Numbered from the stretch's first letter, positions 1-8,700 are shown. The stretch: 11,088 nt of DNA from Larix sibirica (GCA_004151065.3 NWUY0300019193.1:30652-41739), one strand, 5' to 3'. Notes: generated by a model from the sequence alone, not told the origin. Numbers and translations: made by a program.

Positions 1-133
1 CAATGGGTTGTCAAATTATTTTATGATATTTATCTTCATGTGTATGATGTATTTTGTTTATGTTGATTAGTATGATTCATGTGTGCGATGCAATTTTATT
101 TATTTATTTGTGTGTATGTATTAGGTCGATGTA
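1..133. other. GT-rich flank, no gene
   Basis: This stretch is T-rich and has more G than C on the plus strand, with a short (TTTA)n run near 95-109. The composition flips to A/C-rich right after 134, where the proposed LTR end lies, so it is probably the DNA flanking the minus-strand element. I see no ORF, tRNA-type primer site or other signal in it. Confidence 0.4.
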
Positions 134-144
134 TGTAGTGCCCC
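134..144 (+). repeat. LTR end, terminal inverted repeat partner
   Basis: The plus strand reads TGTAGTGCCCC, the inverted partner of the LTR start at 3301-3311. The base-composition switch at this point supports a real boundary. It could instead be the start of an unrelated plus-strand LTR, but no polypurine tract lies just before it. Confidence 0.45.
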
Positions 145-1100
145 CTAGCAATATATCACCAACATGGCTTGGCGATCAAATCCAACATAAAAAGAAAAGC
201 AATAATATTTTTCTTGCTTTTTTTTAAACAATAAGAGAAATAACAAGATTTTGTTCTAGTAACACATATAAACAAACTTACCTCACACTAGTTTTCATTC
301 ATATTTATAATCAAGAGGTTCCTTAAGCAAGTTATGCTAGCATCTTTCATTTAACGACAAGTGGCCAATAAATGATAAATGAAAGCCTCTTCCTCAAGGA
401 AAAGATTATATAAAGTTAATGTAACATAGAAGTGGCATCTACCAAAGTGGTGAACATGTAAGGTTACTATATACTACTTATTAAACTCAGATTGTATAAA
501 GGAAATCAATTCACAATGCAGTATTAATAAGAACTTTCATCCCAATACAAGTAATGAGACTGATTTGACAACTCGCATTTACACATGGCCTTCCACAAGT
601 TACAGATCTACAAATCTTGTTTCAAATTCATTCGTAAGAGTCACAATTTGATTTCACACAATAAATATTCAACCCATATACTCTATCAACAACTCTTAAA
701 CCCATTTTTACCTAAATTTAAATCCATAAACAACAACTCCAATTCAATTCACATCAATGGTCATAAAATTTAATAAACAAAATGAAGTATACTAACATCT
801 GGAAGTAGTGGGACATTAATGTTTAAACCAACTATTAATCAAATTCATCATCGGTACTTGACATACTTATAATGGTGATTTTATGGTTGAAGAATTTCGT
901 CAAACACTTTGTATGCAAGTGTTTATACAAACAGTTGACATGCAAACATTTTAATACCAACAATTAATACAGAACCTATGGGTGAAATACTCTTCTGTAA
1001 TTTTAGAGAAGACTAGATAAAAATAACTTAAAGTTCCATACTGAAAACCCCCATAGGGTGTTCAACACTTTACAAAATTTGCCCAAATCACAAAATCGGG

Positions 1101-1200
1101 TTGTACCAACATTATTTCTGGACTCAAAATGGGGTTTCCATGGTCATATGGTACGAATACACTGGTCATATGGTACGAATACCCCATGATGTTGGTCCAA
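1101..1200. repeat. Imperfect inverted repeat around the tandem duplication
   Basis: TTGTACCAACAT at 1101-1112 pairs with ATGTTGGTCCAA at 1189-1200 in 11 of 12 positions. An inner pair, ATGGGG (1129-1134) with CCCCAT (1182-1187), extends the symmetry. The minus-strand LTR transcript could fold here, but no function is known to me. Confidence 0.5.
1141..1184. repeat. 22-bp tandem duplication, two copies
   Basis: The unit begins TGGTCATATGGTACG. The copies at 1141-1162 and 1163-1184 are identical over their first 20 bases and differ only near the end (AC versus CC). It lies inside the loop of a larger imperfect inverted repeat (1101-1200). Confidence 0.85.
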
Positions 1201-2144
1201 TTCATAACAGAAACGTGTATGAATGTGTTTTCTTAAAAGCAGAACCCAGAGCATGAAATTTCAAGTTGTCACTCAAATCAAGCATGTAAATTCATTTCCA
1301 AAATTGCTAAGCATGCACTGATAACCTAATTATTTCAATAAGTGGCATAAGGGAACTAAAATAAATCATACTCACATTCAAGGAACTCTTAGTAACAATA
1401 TTTTTCATAGGGAAATTTTGACAAACACTTGGAATGCAAACTCAAAACCACTGATTGCATAAGAAACACATAACCAGATTTCTTAAGAAATGAAGTCATG
1501 CATTCTTCTACATAATTACACCTTATTCTCATAATAAATCTTGTAATTAATAATTTCTAACTGTTGTTCCAATTATTTTCCCCAATTTCACATACATTCC
1601 TCATTTAGGGATTTTAACAAATAGTTAGTGAGCAAACTCCAGATTTGGAATTAAACATAGGACACATTGCCAGATTTACCCTAACTTGAAAATAAACAGT
1701 TTCCTAAAAAAATAGCTCCTTATGAAATTGACATTTAAGATCTTTTTAAGACGTGCAATTTACTACCAACATTAATTCAAGTACAACGTGAATAATTTTA
1801 TCTATATGTAATTCACATATAAACATTCATTTATAGTCAGCCAATAAATTCCCAAATAACATAAGTTCATAACTAGAATTATAGATTTACCAACAAGTAA
1901 TATTTTGCATATCACACTAAAATTTCAAGAGCAGTTATAAAGCATACCTAACTATATTTCCAACTCCAACTGTTGAAAGTATGCTCTACTCCAATTTCCT
2001 TGCCAATGCCAACTGATAACCATCCATCTTAGTCTAACCAAATCCCTTTAAGCACTTCAATTTATCATTCCCCCCTTTCAGGAAAATTTTTGGCAACATT
2101 TACTTACTCTCCAAGTCATACCCAAAACCCATGGAGGCCTCACA

Positions 2145-2152
2145 TATTTATA
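2145..2152 (-). promoter_or_regulatory. LTR TATA box (minus strand)
   Basis: The minus strand reads TATAAATA, flanked by AGGCC (2152-2156) and GGCCT (2136-2140), which form a small palindrome around it. This is a strong plant-type TATA box in the expected orientation for the LTR. Transcription would start roughly 30 bp further along the minus strand, near 2115. No activity can be inferred from sequence alone. Confidence 0.55.
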
Positions 2153-2256
2153 GGCCTAGTGAGGGTAGCCACCTCACCACTCCCATGCAAAATTAAATTA
2201 ATTTCTCAAAATAAATTACCTAATATTCATCGCCCTCCCTTAGGTGTCACTCCCAC

Positions 2257-2280
2257 AATTTATTTTATTTTATTTTATTA
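2257..2280. repeat. Low-complexity (ATTTT)n tract
   Basis: Several tandem copies of a TTTTA/ATTTT pentamer lie just upstream (minus-strand sense) of the TATA box, within the U3 part of the LTR. Confidence 0.8.
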
Positions 2281-3300
2281 ATTAGGTGAATAATCACCCC
2301 TCTTATGTGTCAACTAGATATAAATATATACTATTATTATTCTAATATTCATTAATTATTTGTATTCAATAAAATAATAATTTATTGAAGAGCCCCCTAA
2401 AAGTGGATAAATTAAATTATTAGTTAATTCATCCCTAGGGTCTCTTTGGTTTACCTTGGCTTAGTCTGAAAATATGGAAGGTATCATTGCTTGGGGAGTA
2501 AGGATTATGTATCGTTATTGCACACCCCTTGATAAAAACCATTAAATAAGGACTCCACACCCCTATTCCCATGGCGTAAACAACCATCCTATATACTCTA
2601 CAAAGCAAAAGACTTCACACCTCTATTTATATCTCACTTGTTATGGCCTACACCCATTTGTTGGCAAGTTGGCTAGGCTCCACCCCGTACCCTACACATG
2701 GATGCATCCACATGTATCAAATATATTTATTATACTATAATTCATAATCAAAATTGAATGTTTGTATCACCATTTACCATCTGCGGATCTTATTGTCAAA
2801 CACCACCTTGGATCTCTCCCCACCGGTCCTGATCTCATTTCCTATTTATTGTATCACTAAGATTAGTGACATCATATAACAATATATATGCCTAAAGTCT
2901 ATACATCATACAATTAATATCAAATAACACTTCACTAGTTTAATTGTGATTCCATATCATGCAACTATGCTCCCATGACCCTTTCGTCCACCTAGCCACA
3001 GTTCATACTCATTACTAGAATAAAAAACCAGTTATCATCATATGATTATTGCCATCATAAAATCATCCAAGATATCATTGATTAACCAATAATAGTAAGC
3101 AATCATGCCATCATCATGATGAACAACTACCTACTCAACAAGCATGAATACAAAATCATGGTTAGAAAACATTACACATGTTACAAGTATAGATATGTAA
3201 CCTATGTAAATAAATAGATGAACAAAATTGTACCCCTCAAACACATAAACTAATATAGGGTTAGGCTCCTTATTCTATGCCAAACAGAACTAGGCAAGGA

Positions 3301-3311
3301 GGGGCATTACA
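3301..3311 (-). repeat. LTR start, terminal inverted repeat
   Basis: The minus strand reads TGTAATGCCCC, an LTR start of the kind common in plant Ty3/gypsy elements. It pairs with TGTAGTGCCCC on the plus strand at 134-144, with a single mismatch. Confidence 0.6.
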
Positions 3312-3325
3312 TACTTTCCCCCTTA
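3312..3325 (-). other. Polypurine tract of minus-strand element
   Basis: The minus strand reads TAAGGGGGAAAGTA directly before the LTR start at 3311. A purine run ending at the LTR boundary primes plus-strand DNA synthesis in LTR retrotransposons. Its first three bases double as the stop codon of the degenerate polyprotein tail, a tight layout known from Ty3/gypsy elements of plants. Confidence 0.6.
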
Positions 3326-3385
3326 AAAGAAAACTTGGCCCAAATTTTTCTTATAGTTATAAGAGACTTGGTTCTTTGCAAGTCA
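3323..3385 (-). pseudogene. Degenerate tail of Ty3/gypsy polyprotein
   Basis: The minus-strand frame ending at the TAA at 3323-3325 reads ...KNLGQVFF and stop, right against the polypurine tract. Many plant Ty3/gypsy polyproteins end with a similar short N-x-x-x-(V/I)-F-F-type tail just before this tract; that comparison is from memory. Only about 20 codons can be followed before stops break the frame. Further upstream (to 3861) I find no convincing integrase or chromodomain motif. The assignment rests mostly on position. Confidence 0.3.
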
Positions 3386-3861
3386 AATTATCAATAAGTT
3401 CTTAACCTTATGTGTATAAATTTTACAACTTTGGCCCCATACCAAATTCATAATTAGATTCTTCTAAAGCACAAACATCTCCATGAAAACAAACACATAC
3501 CATTATTAACCAAGTTGTAAGTATAGCCATGCTAGACTAGACAAACTTGGACGTACAATTCATATCGTGTCATATCAATACCAAGCACGCCATCAAACAT
3601 ATCATATCCAAATATTAGTCATTGTAAGTGATATAACACCACTCAACTTAATTACACTGGATCTTATATTACTCATTTTTATCATTATCCTATCCAAAGC
3701 AGTAATCATTCACTTCGCTTCTTCTTTTGTAGACAATGTTAGTTTATCTTCCTTTTGTAGAAAGTTTAAGTTTTATCTAACTACAATTAGATCATAATTT
3801 AATGTTATAAGTAACATTGATGTCCCATTCCAACATATAATCAAGTTCCCAAAATACTAAG
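3326..3861 (-). mobile_element. Short internal remnant of minus-strand element
   Basis: This segment lies between the polypurine tract of the minus-strand element and the first base of the plus-strand LTR at 3862. It should hold the 3' end of pol, but apart from the last codons it is too decayed to read. The abrupt end at 3862 suggests that the plus-strand element inserted here. The candidate target-site bases are CTAAG at 3857-3861; the matching copy would lie beyond the window. Confidence 0.35.
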
Positions 3862-4265
3862 TGTAACACCCCGTCTTTGACCCCGAGATGTAATGATGTA
3901 ATTAATTATATAATGATGAAATGACTAGATGCCATACTTATATGGTCCAGGAGACCATGAATATGGTAAATGATGTACAATACATTTTAAAATAAAATAC
4001 CTTGCAATTGCAAGTGAAGAAGGACAGAGAAGAGACACGGGGATATGATTCCACAAGTGGGGGAAGTGAGAAGGGGCTAAGGGAGATGACCCGAGTTAAC
4101 ATTAACTGATTTCCTTAGCTTTCATTAACCTTTTTAACCCAGATCCATTTAACCATGGTTCAGGGTGTCACTTTAATTAATCATGGATTAATTATCCTAA
4201 TATGGGATTAACAAATAAAAAGTAGTCACTTCCGAGAAATCCACTTGTTTAAACAATATCATGCA

Positions 4266-4273
4266 TATATAAT
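4266..4273 (+). promoter_or_regulatory. LTR TATA box (plus strand)
   Basis: TATATAAT lies about 400 bp into the LTR and is followed 20-40 bp later by a CATC/ATTC-rich run, typical of a plant LTR transcription start region. No other TATA candidate in this LTR has as good a setting. Confidence 0.5.
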
Positions 4274-4718
4274 GTTGGAAACTCATCCATCCATTGATTC
4301 TCAATCATTCATTCAATATGGATCCACCATACACTATGAGCTCTAGTTGGTATACTTGAGGAAAAGTCGTGTTTACATACTTTCTCACACAAGTTACCCT
4401 AGGAAGTTGGTGCTAGTGGGATTGGCGTCTATGTGAGAGAGACCTGGCCTACAACTGATTTAACGTGGACCCTGACATGGAAAGTACCTAGATAGCTTGT
4501 TCTAGAGCACTAGAAGGGGATGGGGACAACCTAAAGGACTAAGAAGCAGAGAAGGGGTTCCCATCCATTGTGTTGTGTAGGTTGATGGGGGATGAGTGTC
4601 ATTGGGTGGGGACATCTATGGAGGGGGTTTCTACACCAGAGGTTGGTTGTGTGAGTGAATTGGGAGGAATTTCACCCCTTGTGGATTGATAGCCCTGGCT
4701 CGGGGGTGGCCTCTGTCA

Positions 4719-4724
4719 AATAAA
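4719..4724 (+). promoter_or_regulatory. Possible polyadenylation signal in LTR
   Basis: AATAAA in the R/U5 part of the 5' LTR. The same AATAAA context, followed by a TATT-GATAGAG stretch, recurs at 10699-10736 in the 3' fragment, so the site is conserved between the two copies. Confidence 0.35.
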
Positions 4725-5063
4725 GAGTGGTATTGATAGAGTTATTACGACCGGGAGGAACGTCCTTCCTTTGCATCTAGTTGGAGGAAATTAAAAGATA
4801 CGTGTCTCAAATTATGAATGAATGTCATGGATTATATTATGTTATGTGTCTATATGTTTATATTGCAGTTTGCATTATGCATAGTTTGGCATTCTTGTGT
4901 GAACATGTTTAATTACCATACTTATGCTTTTATGCATGTTGGGTATTCATTCATGGATAATATTGAATTAGTTAATTAAGCTATTGTAATGAGCTTGCAC
5001 AACAAAATAATATCTACAATAGATTTTACATAATGTGAACATCAGAGATGGTATGTGACATTG

Positions 5064-5076
5064 TGGTATTAGAGCA
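5064..5076 (+). other. Primer binding site, tRNA-Met(i) type
   Basis: TGGTATTAGAGCA starts three bases after the LTR end. Plant elements primed by initiator methionine tRNA carry TGGTATCAGAGC here, so the match is 11 of 12 with one C-to-T change, the usual mark of methylation decay. Confidence 0.75.
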
Positions 5077-5164
5077 TAAATTTAAGTTAAATGACATATG
5101 AATACTGGAATTGGATACCATGTGGTCTCCATGGTGGAAATAGGCTATTAGGTATGTGAAAAAA

Positions 5165-5184
5165 TGGTATTAGATCCATGGTTG
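5165..5184 (+). repeat. Second PBS-like copy, 101 bp downstream
   Basis: TGGTATTAGATCCATGG repeats the primer-site sequence. The block GGTATGTGA-N5-TGGTATTAGA occurs at 5050-5073 and again at 5151-5174 with identical inner spacing. This second copy matches the tRNA-complementary consensus further downstream (the CCATGG part) than the first does. The sequence between the copies does not repeat. Confidence 0.65.
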
Positions 5185-5399
5185 TAGCATTAGCACTGCA
5201 AGGGCCAACATCTATATGAACATAGATAAGTTACATAGTAAAAAATACAGTTTGAAGGACAAATGTTTGACACAATACCAATGACAAAATCCATGAATTC
5301 AAATGCCTATACGACATATTTCAGAGCAAGTCATATGAGAGCTGGTAATACAATTTGTGAATCTAACAAATTCCATGCATAGGGAAACATGTGCACCAA

Positions 5400-6260
5400 A
5401 GAATGGAGGGACATTCCCACATGTGATCTAAGCCACAGAGGTAGGACTGGGCCCCATGGTAGAAATGTGGTTTACGTGAGTTGAGAAGGTGGATTTGGAA
5501 GGAAGTTATAAAGTCTTGTAGTAGATGAGGAGGTGATGCATGACCTCAAGCGATTTCTGATTTACGAAACTTAGGCAATAAATTAAACAGTGTGCTTTTT
5601 AAATCCCCATAGTAGATCTAAACTATTGATCTAGATCAGGAAAGGATGAACATGTGAACCAGAGATGAAGGATAGAGATGGGACCACCCCGTCACATCAA
5701 GCCACTAGAATTGTACCAAGTGTAATCTCCAAAGAGGATTAAAGGACACGAAGGTAGGACCAAGGCCATGTTGGATAAGTGGTTTACAGGTGTTGGGGAA
5801 CCATACTGCAAATTGTTTTGCAAACTACCTTAGATCGCTAGAGCATGATGCATGTACCTAGGGTGGTTTTCAATTTACGTGTCTTGGGGAGAAAATTAAC
5901 CCCTAAGCATGTTATACTCCCTTAGTGAATATGAGTTGTAGATCTTGATCACGTAAGAAGAAAGTGCGCTTTTCATCAGATATCTGAGATGGACCCTCCC
6001 TCCCTTCGTAACATCAACCTTTAGATTCATGCTAAATGGATGATTCGTCAAATTAGAAAGGTATAGGAGTGCCCCACAAATTATTTAATGAAGACTTAAG
6101 TGGAACAAGATGAAAGGGGGGCATGGATGCCTAACCTAAAAGGTATGGTGGTGAACCAGAAGACATGGTGGAGTCCAGTGGTGACAAGTAGGACCCCACT
6201 ACCACGTAGATGGAAGCCATGTGTCATGCCACATCAACATTCTTCCACATCAGTAAGATG
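5400..6260 (+). repeat. Diverged ~312-bp tandem repeats in leader
   Basis: Four pairs of landmarks recur at nearly constant spacing: GGTAGGAC at 5440 and 5753, GATGCATG at 5535 and 5847, TTTACG at 5561 and 5874, and GAGATGG at 5675 and 5986. The offsets are 311-313 bp, so there are two full diverged copies, about 5400-5710 and 5712-6022. A shorter third copy appears to follow: GGTATAGGAGTGCCCC near 6059 echoes GGTAGGACTGGGCCCC of copy one, and GTAGGACC...ACATCAAC near 6187-6239 echoes the end of the unit. The part at 6190-6260 is rich in CA and TG where CpG may once have stood. A 61-codon frame at 6100-6285 falls inside this repeat and is not taken as a gene. Confidence 0.65.
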
Positions 6261-6320
6261 CCATGCCAACATATGTACAATATAAAAAAAAAGATATAAG
6301 TCTAGAAGAGAGCTCAATAA

Positions 6321-6710
6321 ATGTATTTTTCTTCAAATGGTGATGGGAAAGGAATGTCGAATCAAGGTTCTCATAGTGTCGTTGATACTTTAGAAGAAAT
6401 AAAAAAGACATGGAATGGCTATAGCTAGCCTATGGATTGACTTATGTAGGAAATGTTTTCAATCAAGACAAATCCCCATCATACATGATGTAGTTGGAAT
6501 TATTTCCTCAGTCGAGTACTATATGAGTATTTGGGAAAGGAAAATATGCTTACAGTTGTCTGCAAGTCTCATGTAGAGATTGAAGAATTTGAAAAATATG
6601 ATCACATTAGTAATGTAATGACAAGCACAAGTATTCATGGGATAACAAGTGCCCAAACAGTACAAATCAATGGAATATTTTGTGTGATTTTCCTTGAAGA
6701 CATAAGGTAA
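6321..6710 (+). pseudogene. Possible gag relic
   Basis: An ATG at 6321, the first plausible start after the leader repeats, opens a frame of 35 codons (MYFSSNGDGK...) to a TAG at 6426. The same frame has further stops at 6438, 6447 and 6486, then stays open for 73 codons to a TAA at 6708, including a stretch ...KSHVEIEEFEKYDH.... The position, directly downstream of the leader and upstream of protease, is where gag should lie. The three stops between 6426 and 6449 could come from C-to-T changes. I do not recognise a gag motif, and an open run of 73 codons can arise by chance in DNA this AT-rich. No zinc knuckle is visible downstream. Confidence 0.3.
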
Positions 6711-7647
6711 AGGAATATTTATGTGTTAATTATCAAAATACACTCAAATTGAGATGAAAAGACATAAATGTTGGAAATTTCATACTTGCACAAAGAATGA
6801 CGGAGCATCAGATGAAGGATAAAAACGATCCAAGCTAGTCACAATCATATGATCTATCAAAGCCCAATACAAAATATTTTCATCTTTCTTTCATATTTCC
6901 TTCTACAATACTCCAAATTTGGTCCCTGAGACTTAATGCAACTACAAAAAAAGTGTAGAATTGGGATAAACTATTAATTTTGGAGGACTGTAACATTCAA
7001 ATGAAAGCTCATAATTGAGAAAGGGTACAGTCTTTGGAAAGTTTATCACTAGGGGAATAAGGATAAACAATTTGATTAGAAAAGAGTACTGCAAAGCTTT
7101 CTAGAAATTGAGCAGAAGATAAGGATCCAAAGATATTGATCCAATGCTATGAGTAGTACATTCAATTCATTAAATTACCATGAGCAAAGTGGATATATGC
7201 TTTGCAAGGATAAAGAGTTTCAAATGCTCATGGTAATGAGGAATAATACCATCAAAGGAAGGTTGTAGAAAGTATTTTTGCAATGCATCAACTCTTTACA
7301 GTGAATTCAATTGAAGTTATAGAGAAGAGCTGCGATGCTCTTGTATGTTCTAGTTTTTATGAAGTATAACAAGGCAATGGAAAGAAAAGGCATGAAAGAC
7401 AACAAACCATGGACAATGACATATTCATGCATAGAATAAGGATGCAAGTCCTTGATCCCTTGGGATAAGGGAAGGAAACCAAGCAATGAAAGTTGTAGAA
7501 CATGATGAGCATCATGATCCTAGGAAATAATCATGGGAATGCCTACTATGGTAGATGAAATCTGCCTAGAGAAAAGAAGGCATGATCCTCATATATGTGA
7601 GATGGGTGAACCATCTTATTGGATAGATATGTGCATAAATAGAAGGG
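6711..7647 (+). mobile_element. Decayed gag-distal region, no readable frame
   Basis: Purine-rich on the plus strand like the rest of the internal region, but stops in all frames prevent a reading. A frame from about 6715 to 7018 is only lightly interrupted, with no motif I know. TTGGATAG at 7619-7626 might be a relic of the protease active-site region, but the residues that follow do not support it well. A 13-bp inverted repeat is noted at 7174-7237. Confidence 0.35.
7174..7237. repeat. 13-bp perfect inverted repeat
   Basis: ATTACCATGAGCA at 7174-7186 is the exact reverse complement of TGCTCATGGTAAT at 7225-7237, with a 38-bp spacer. It lies in the decayed gag-pol region. It could be the ends of a tiny inserted element or chance; no flanking duplication is obvious. 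Confidence 0.6.
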
Positions 7648-7857
7648 TTGCAATATATAAACCAACAAATTATACATGTAAGATGTGAAGAACTAATAAA
7701 CTTCACTTTTCCTAGAAGGGAAACTGATGACAAGGACCAAGTTATGCTTGGGCCTGGACTACCTTGGGAAGGTAAAGTAAGTTACTATGAATCAACCAAG
7801 TGCATGTATGATCAAAACAAACATAAAGATAATTGTCAGAAGTCTTGGAGAGAATAA
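7648..7857 (+). pseudogene. Relic of aspartic protease region of pol
   Basis: A 69-codon open frame. Around residues 30-40 it reads DQVMLGPGLPW (D at 7735-7737, W at 7765-7767), which resembles the D-x-x-LG-x-x-W block near the C-terminal end of retropepsin domains in plant Ty3/gypsy elements. After it come KVSYYESTKCMYDQ, plausible for the strand that follows. The catalytic D-S/T-G triad, expected some 65-70 residues earlier, is not intact; the region upstream is broken. The start ATG has no special support and probably only marks where the last upstream stop lies. Position, about 180 codons before the first RT motif, fits the protease-RT linker. Confidence 0.4.
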
Positions 7858-8261
7858 GAAATATAAGTAGGGTCAGAGGAATAAATGATTTAAGCCTCCT
7901 TTCTTCAGGAACTAGTCAAAGTCATATTATCAAAGTAATCCATCTCAACAAAGACCTAGGATGGCATAGTCTCAAGAAAAAGGAACAAGGCAATGTTTAA
8001 TGTGAATGGATTTCAAATTAACCTAAATTTTGGGAAAATTTATATGATTCTATAGGAGTTTACTAGAGGTGAAATTGGCCAAGAAGAATGGTATGAAGAC
8101 TATTGTGGTGCTTCCACAATAAAGCAGATGCATAGTTGGGGTAAGAAAGCAAGGTAAGTGGTTGGATAACTAGAAAGGTGTAAGATTAAGCCAAGTATGG
8201 TTGAGTGATTTATAATATGGAATAGTGTTGATGAGAAATGGTAATCAAGTCTGATTAAAAA

Positions 8262-8700
8262 GAAATAAAATATACCAATAATGGGTGTTAGTGTATTGAA
8301 TAAGAATGCATTCCAGGTATTGATTGTGATAAGTATCTGCAATTTGAATTGCAAGGTAGATCCATGGGATATCGTGTTTATTTAAGGAATATTGTATGCC
8401 ATGATAGAATACTTAGAAAATGTATTGAAGATACCAATAGCTAGGAAAGATAAGTGGGAATTCAAGACCATGGTATTTGGTTGTGGTGAATAGACAAACA
8501 ACGACGGCACACTAATATTAACATGGAACATACCAATAGGTAAAGAGCAATAAAGCTCTTACATAAGATCCACGAATCATCTTTGTAGGAAAGTGTATAC
8601 ATACTCAAAATATTTTCAAGATAAGGACCAACGACTTATGTGTAAAGGATGGAAAGATGTGACAAACTTCCACTCACATAGAATCTACTAATTAATGGAA
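8262..8700 (+). pseudogene. Reverse transcriptase relic (Ty3/gypsy pol)
   Basis: Several RT blocks occur in order. At 8281-8385 an open frame has LNKN (8296-8307), as in the conserved 'ALNK' block, then NLNCKVDPWD, where KVD at 8353-8361 matches the 'SKID' block and the nearby GATATC fits the 'GYH' codons. At 8431-8436 ATACCA (IP) precedes KWEF (8452-8463) and MVFG (8470-8481), as in the 'IPKTAF ... FGL' region. Then at 8593-8640 VY, IL.IFSR and DQRLM follow, as around and after the catalytic centre. The catalytic Asp pair itself is missing: its codons are lost between TAT (8596) and ATACTC (8600). Stops include TAA at 8383 and TAG at 8491. This RT is certainly inactive. Confidence 0.6.

Larger units (their letters stand above)
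134..3311 (-). mobile_element. Probable long 3' LTR of a Ty3/gypsy element (minus strand)
   Basis: Read on the minus strand, the segment begins TGTAATGCCCC at 3311 and ends GGGGCACTACA at 134, so it has the TG...CA ends of an LTR and an extended inverted terminus that matches in 10 of 11 positions. It is immediately preceded by a polypurine tract (3312-3325), and no primer binding site follows its far end. Both facts fit a 3' LTR rather than a 5' one. A TATA box sits about 1160 bp in. The implied length of about 3.2 kb is long, with an R/U5 of about 2 kb, so a composite or nested structure is possible. No ORF of note occurs on the minus strand; plus-strand frames here are antisense. The start is well supported, the far end less so. 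Confidence 0.5.
3862..5060 (+). mobile_element. 5' LTR of plus-strand Ty3/gypsy element
   Basis: The segment starts TGTAACACCCCG, a classic plant Ty3/gypsy LTR start, and ends GGTATGTGACA at 5050-5060, a decayed inverted version of the start. Three bases later comes a primer binding site, which fixes the 3' boundary. Length is about 1.2 kb. A TATA box lies at 4266-4273, a pyrimidine-rich probable start region at 4285-4312 and an AATAAA at 4719-4724. That gives a U3 of about 430 bp and R/U5 of about 760 bp. Part of R/U5 recurs at 10484-10740. I count only about a dozen CpG sites, far below expectation, as in long-methylated repeats. Confidence 0.75.
5061..5400 (+). mobile_element. Untranslated leader, proximal part
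   Basis: Internal leader of the plus-strand element between primer site and tandem repeats. It contains the duplicated primer site and a small hairpin (ACCATG at 5117-5122 with CATGGT at 5130-5135). No ORF is supported here. Confidence 0.5.

Noticed and set aside
585-773. 62-codon plus-strand frame
   Set aside because: Antisense within the minus-strand LTR, low-complexity composition rich in Asn, His and Ile, and of a length expected by chance in AT-rich DNA.
2090-2281. 63-codon plus-strand frame
   Set aside because: Runs across the minus-strand LTR TATA box and the (ATTTT)n tract, so it is not coding.
3567-3797. 76-codon plus-strand frame with hydrophobic stretch
   Set aside because: The hydrophobic run comes from T-rich sequence. 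It lies antisense to the minus-strand element remnant and has no recognisable motif or gene context.
5064-5184. tRNA gene suggested by tRNA-like words
   Set aside because: These are complements of a tRNA 3' end (primer sites) with no cloverleaf around them.
5400-6260. CRISPR-like array
   Set aside because: Units are about 312 bp and diverged throughout, without short identical repeats and unique spacers; the context is a plant retrotransposon.
6100-6285. 61-codon plus-strand frame
   Set aside because: Lies within the leader tandem repeats, and its residues come from repeat sequence shared with non-coding copies.
8100-8354. 84-codon minus-strand frame, the longest in the window
   Set aside because: Antisense to the reverse transcriptase relic. 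The hydrophobic composition is what antisense of purine-rich coding DNA gives.
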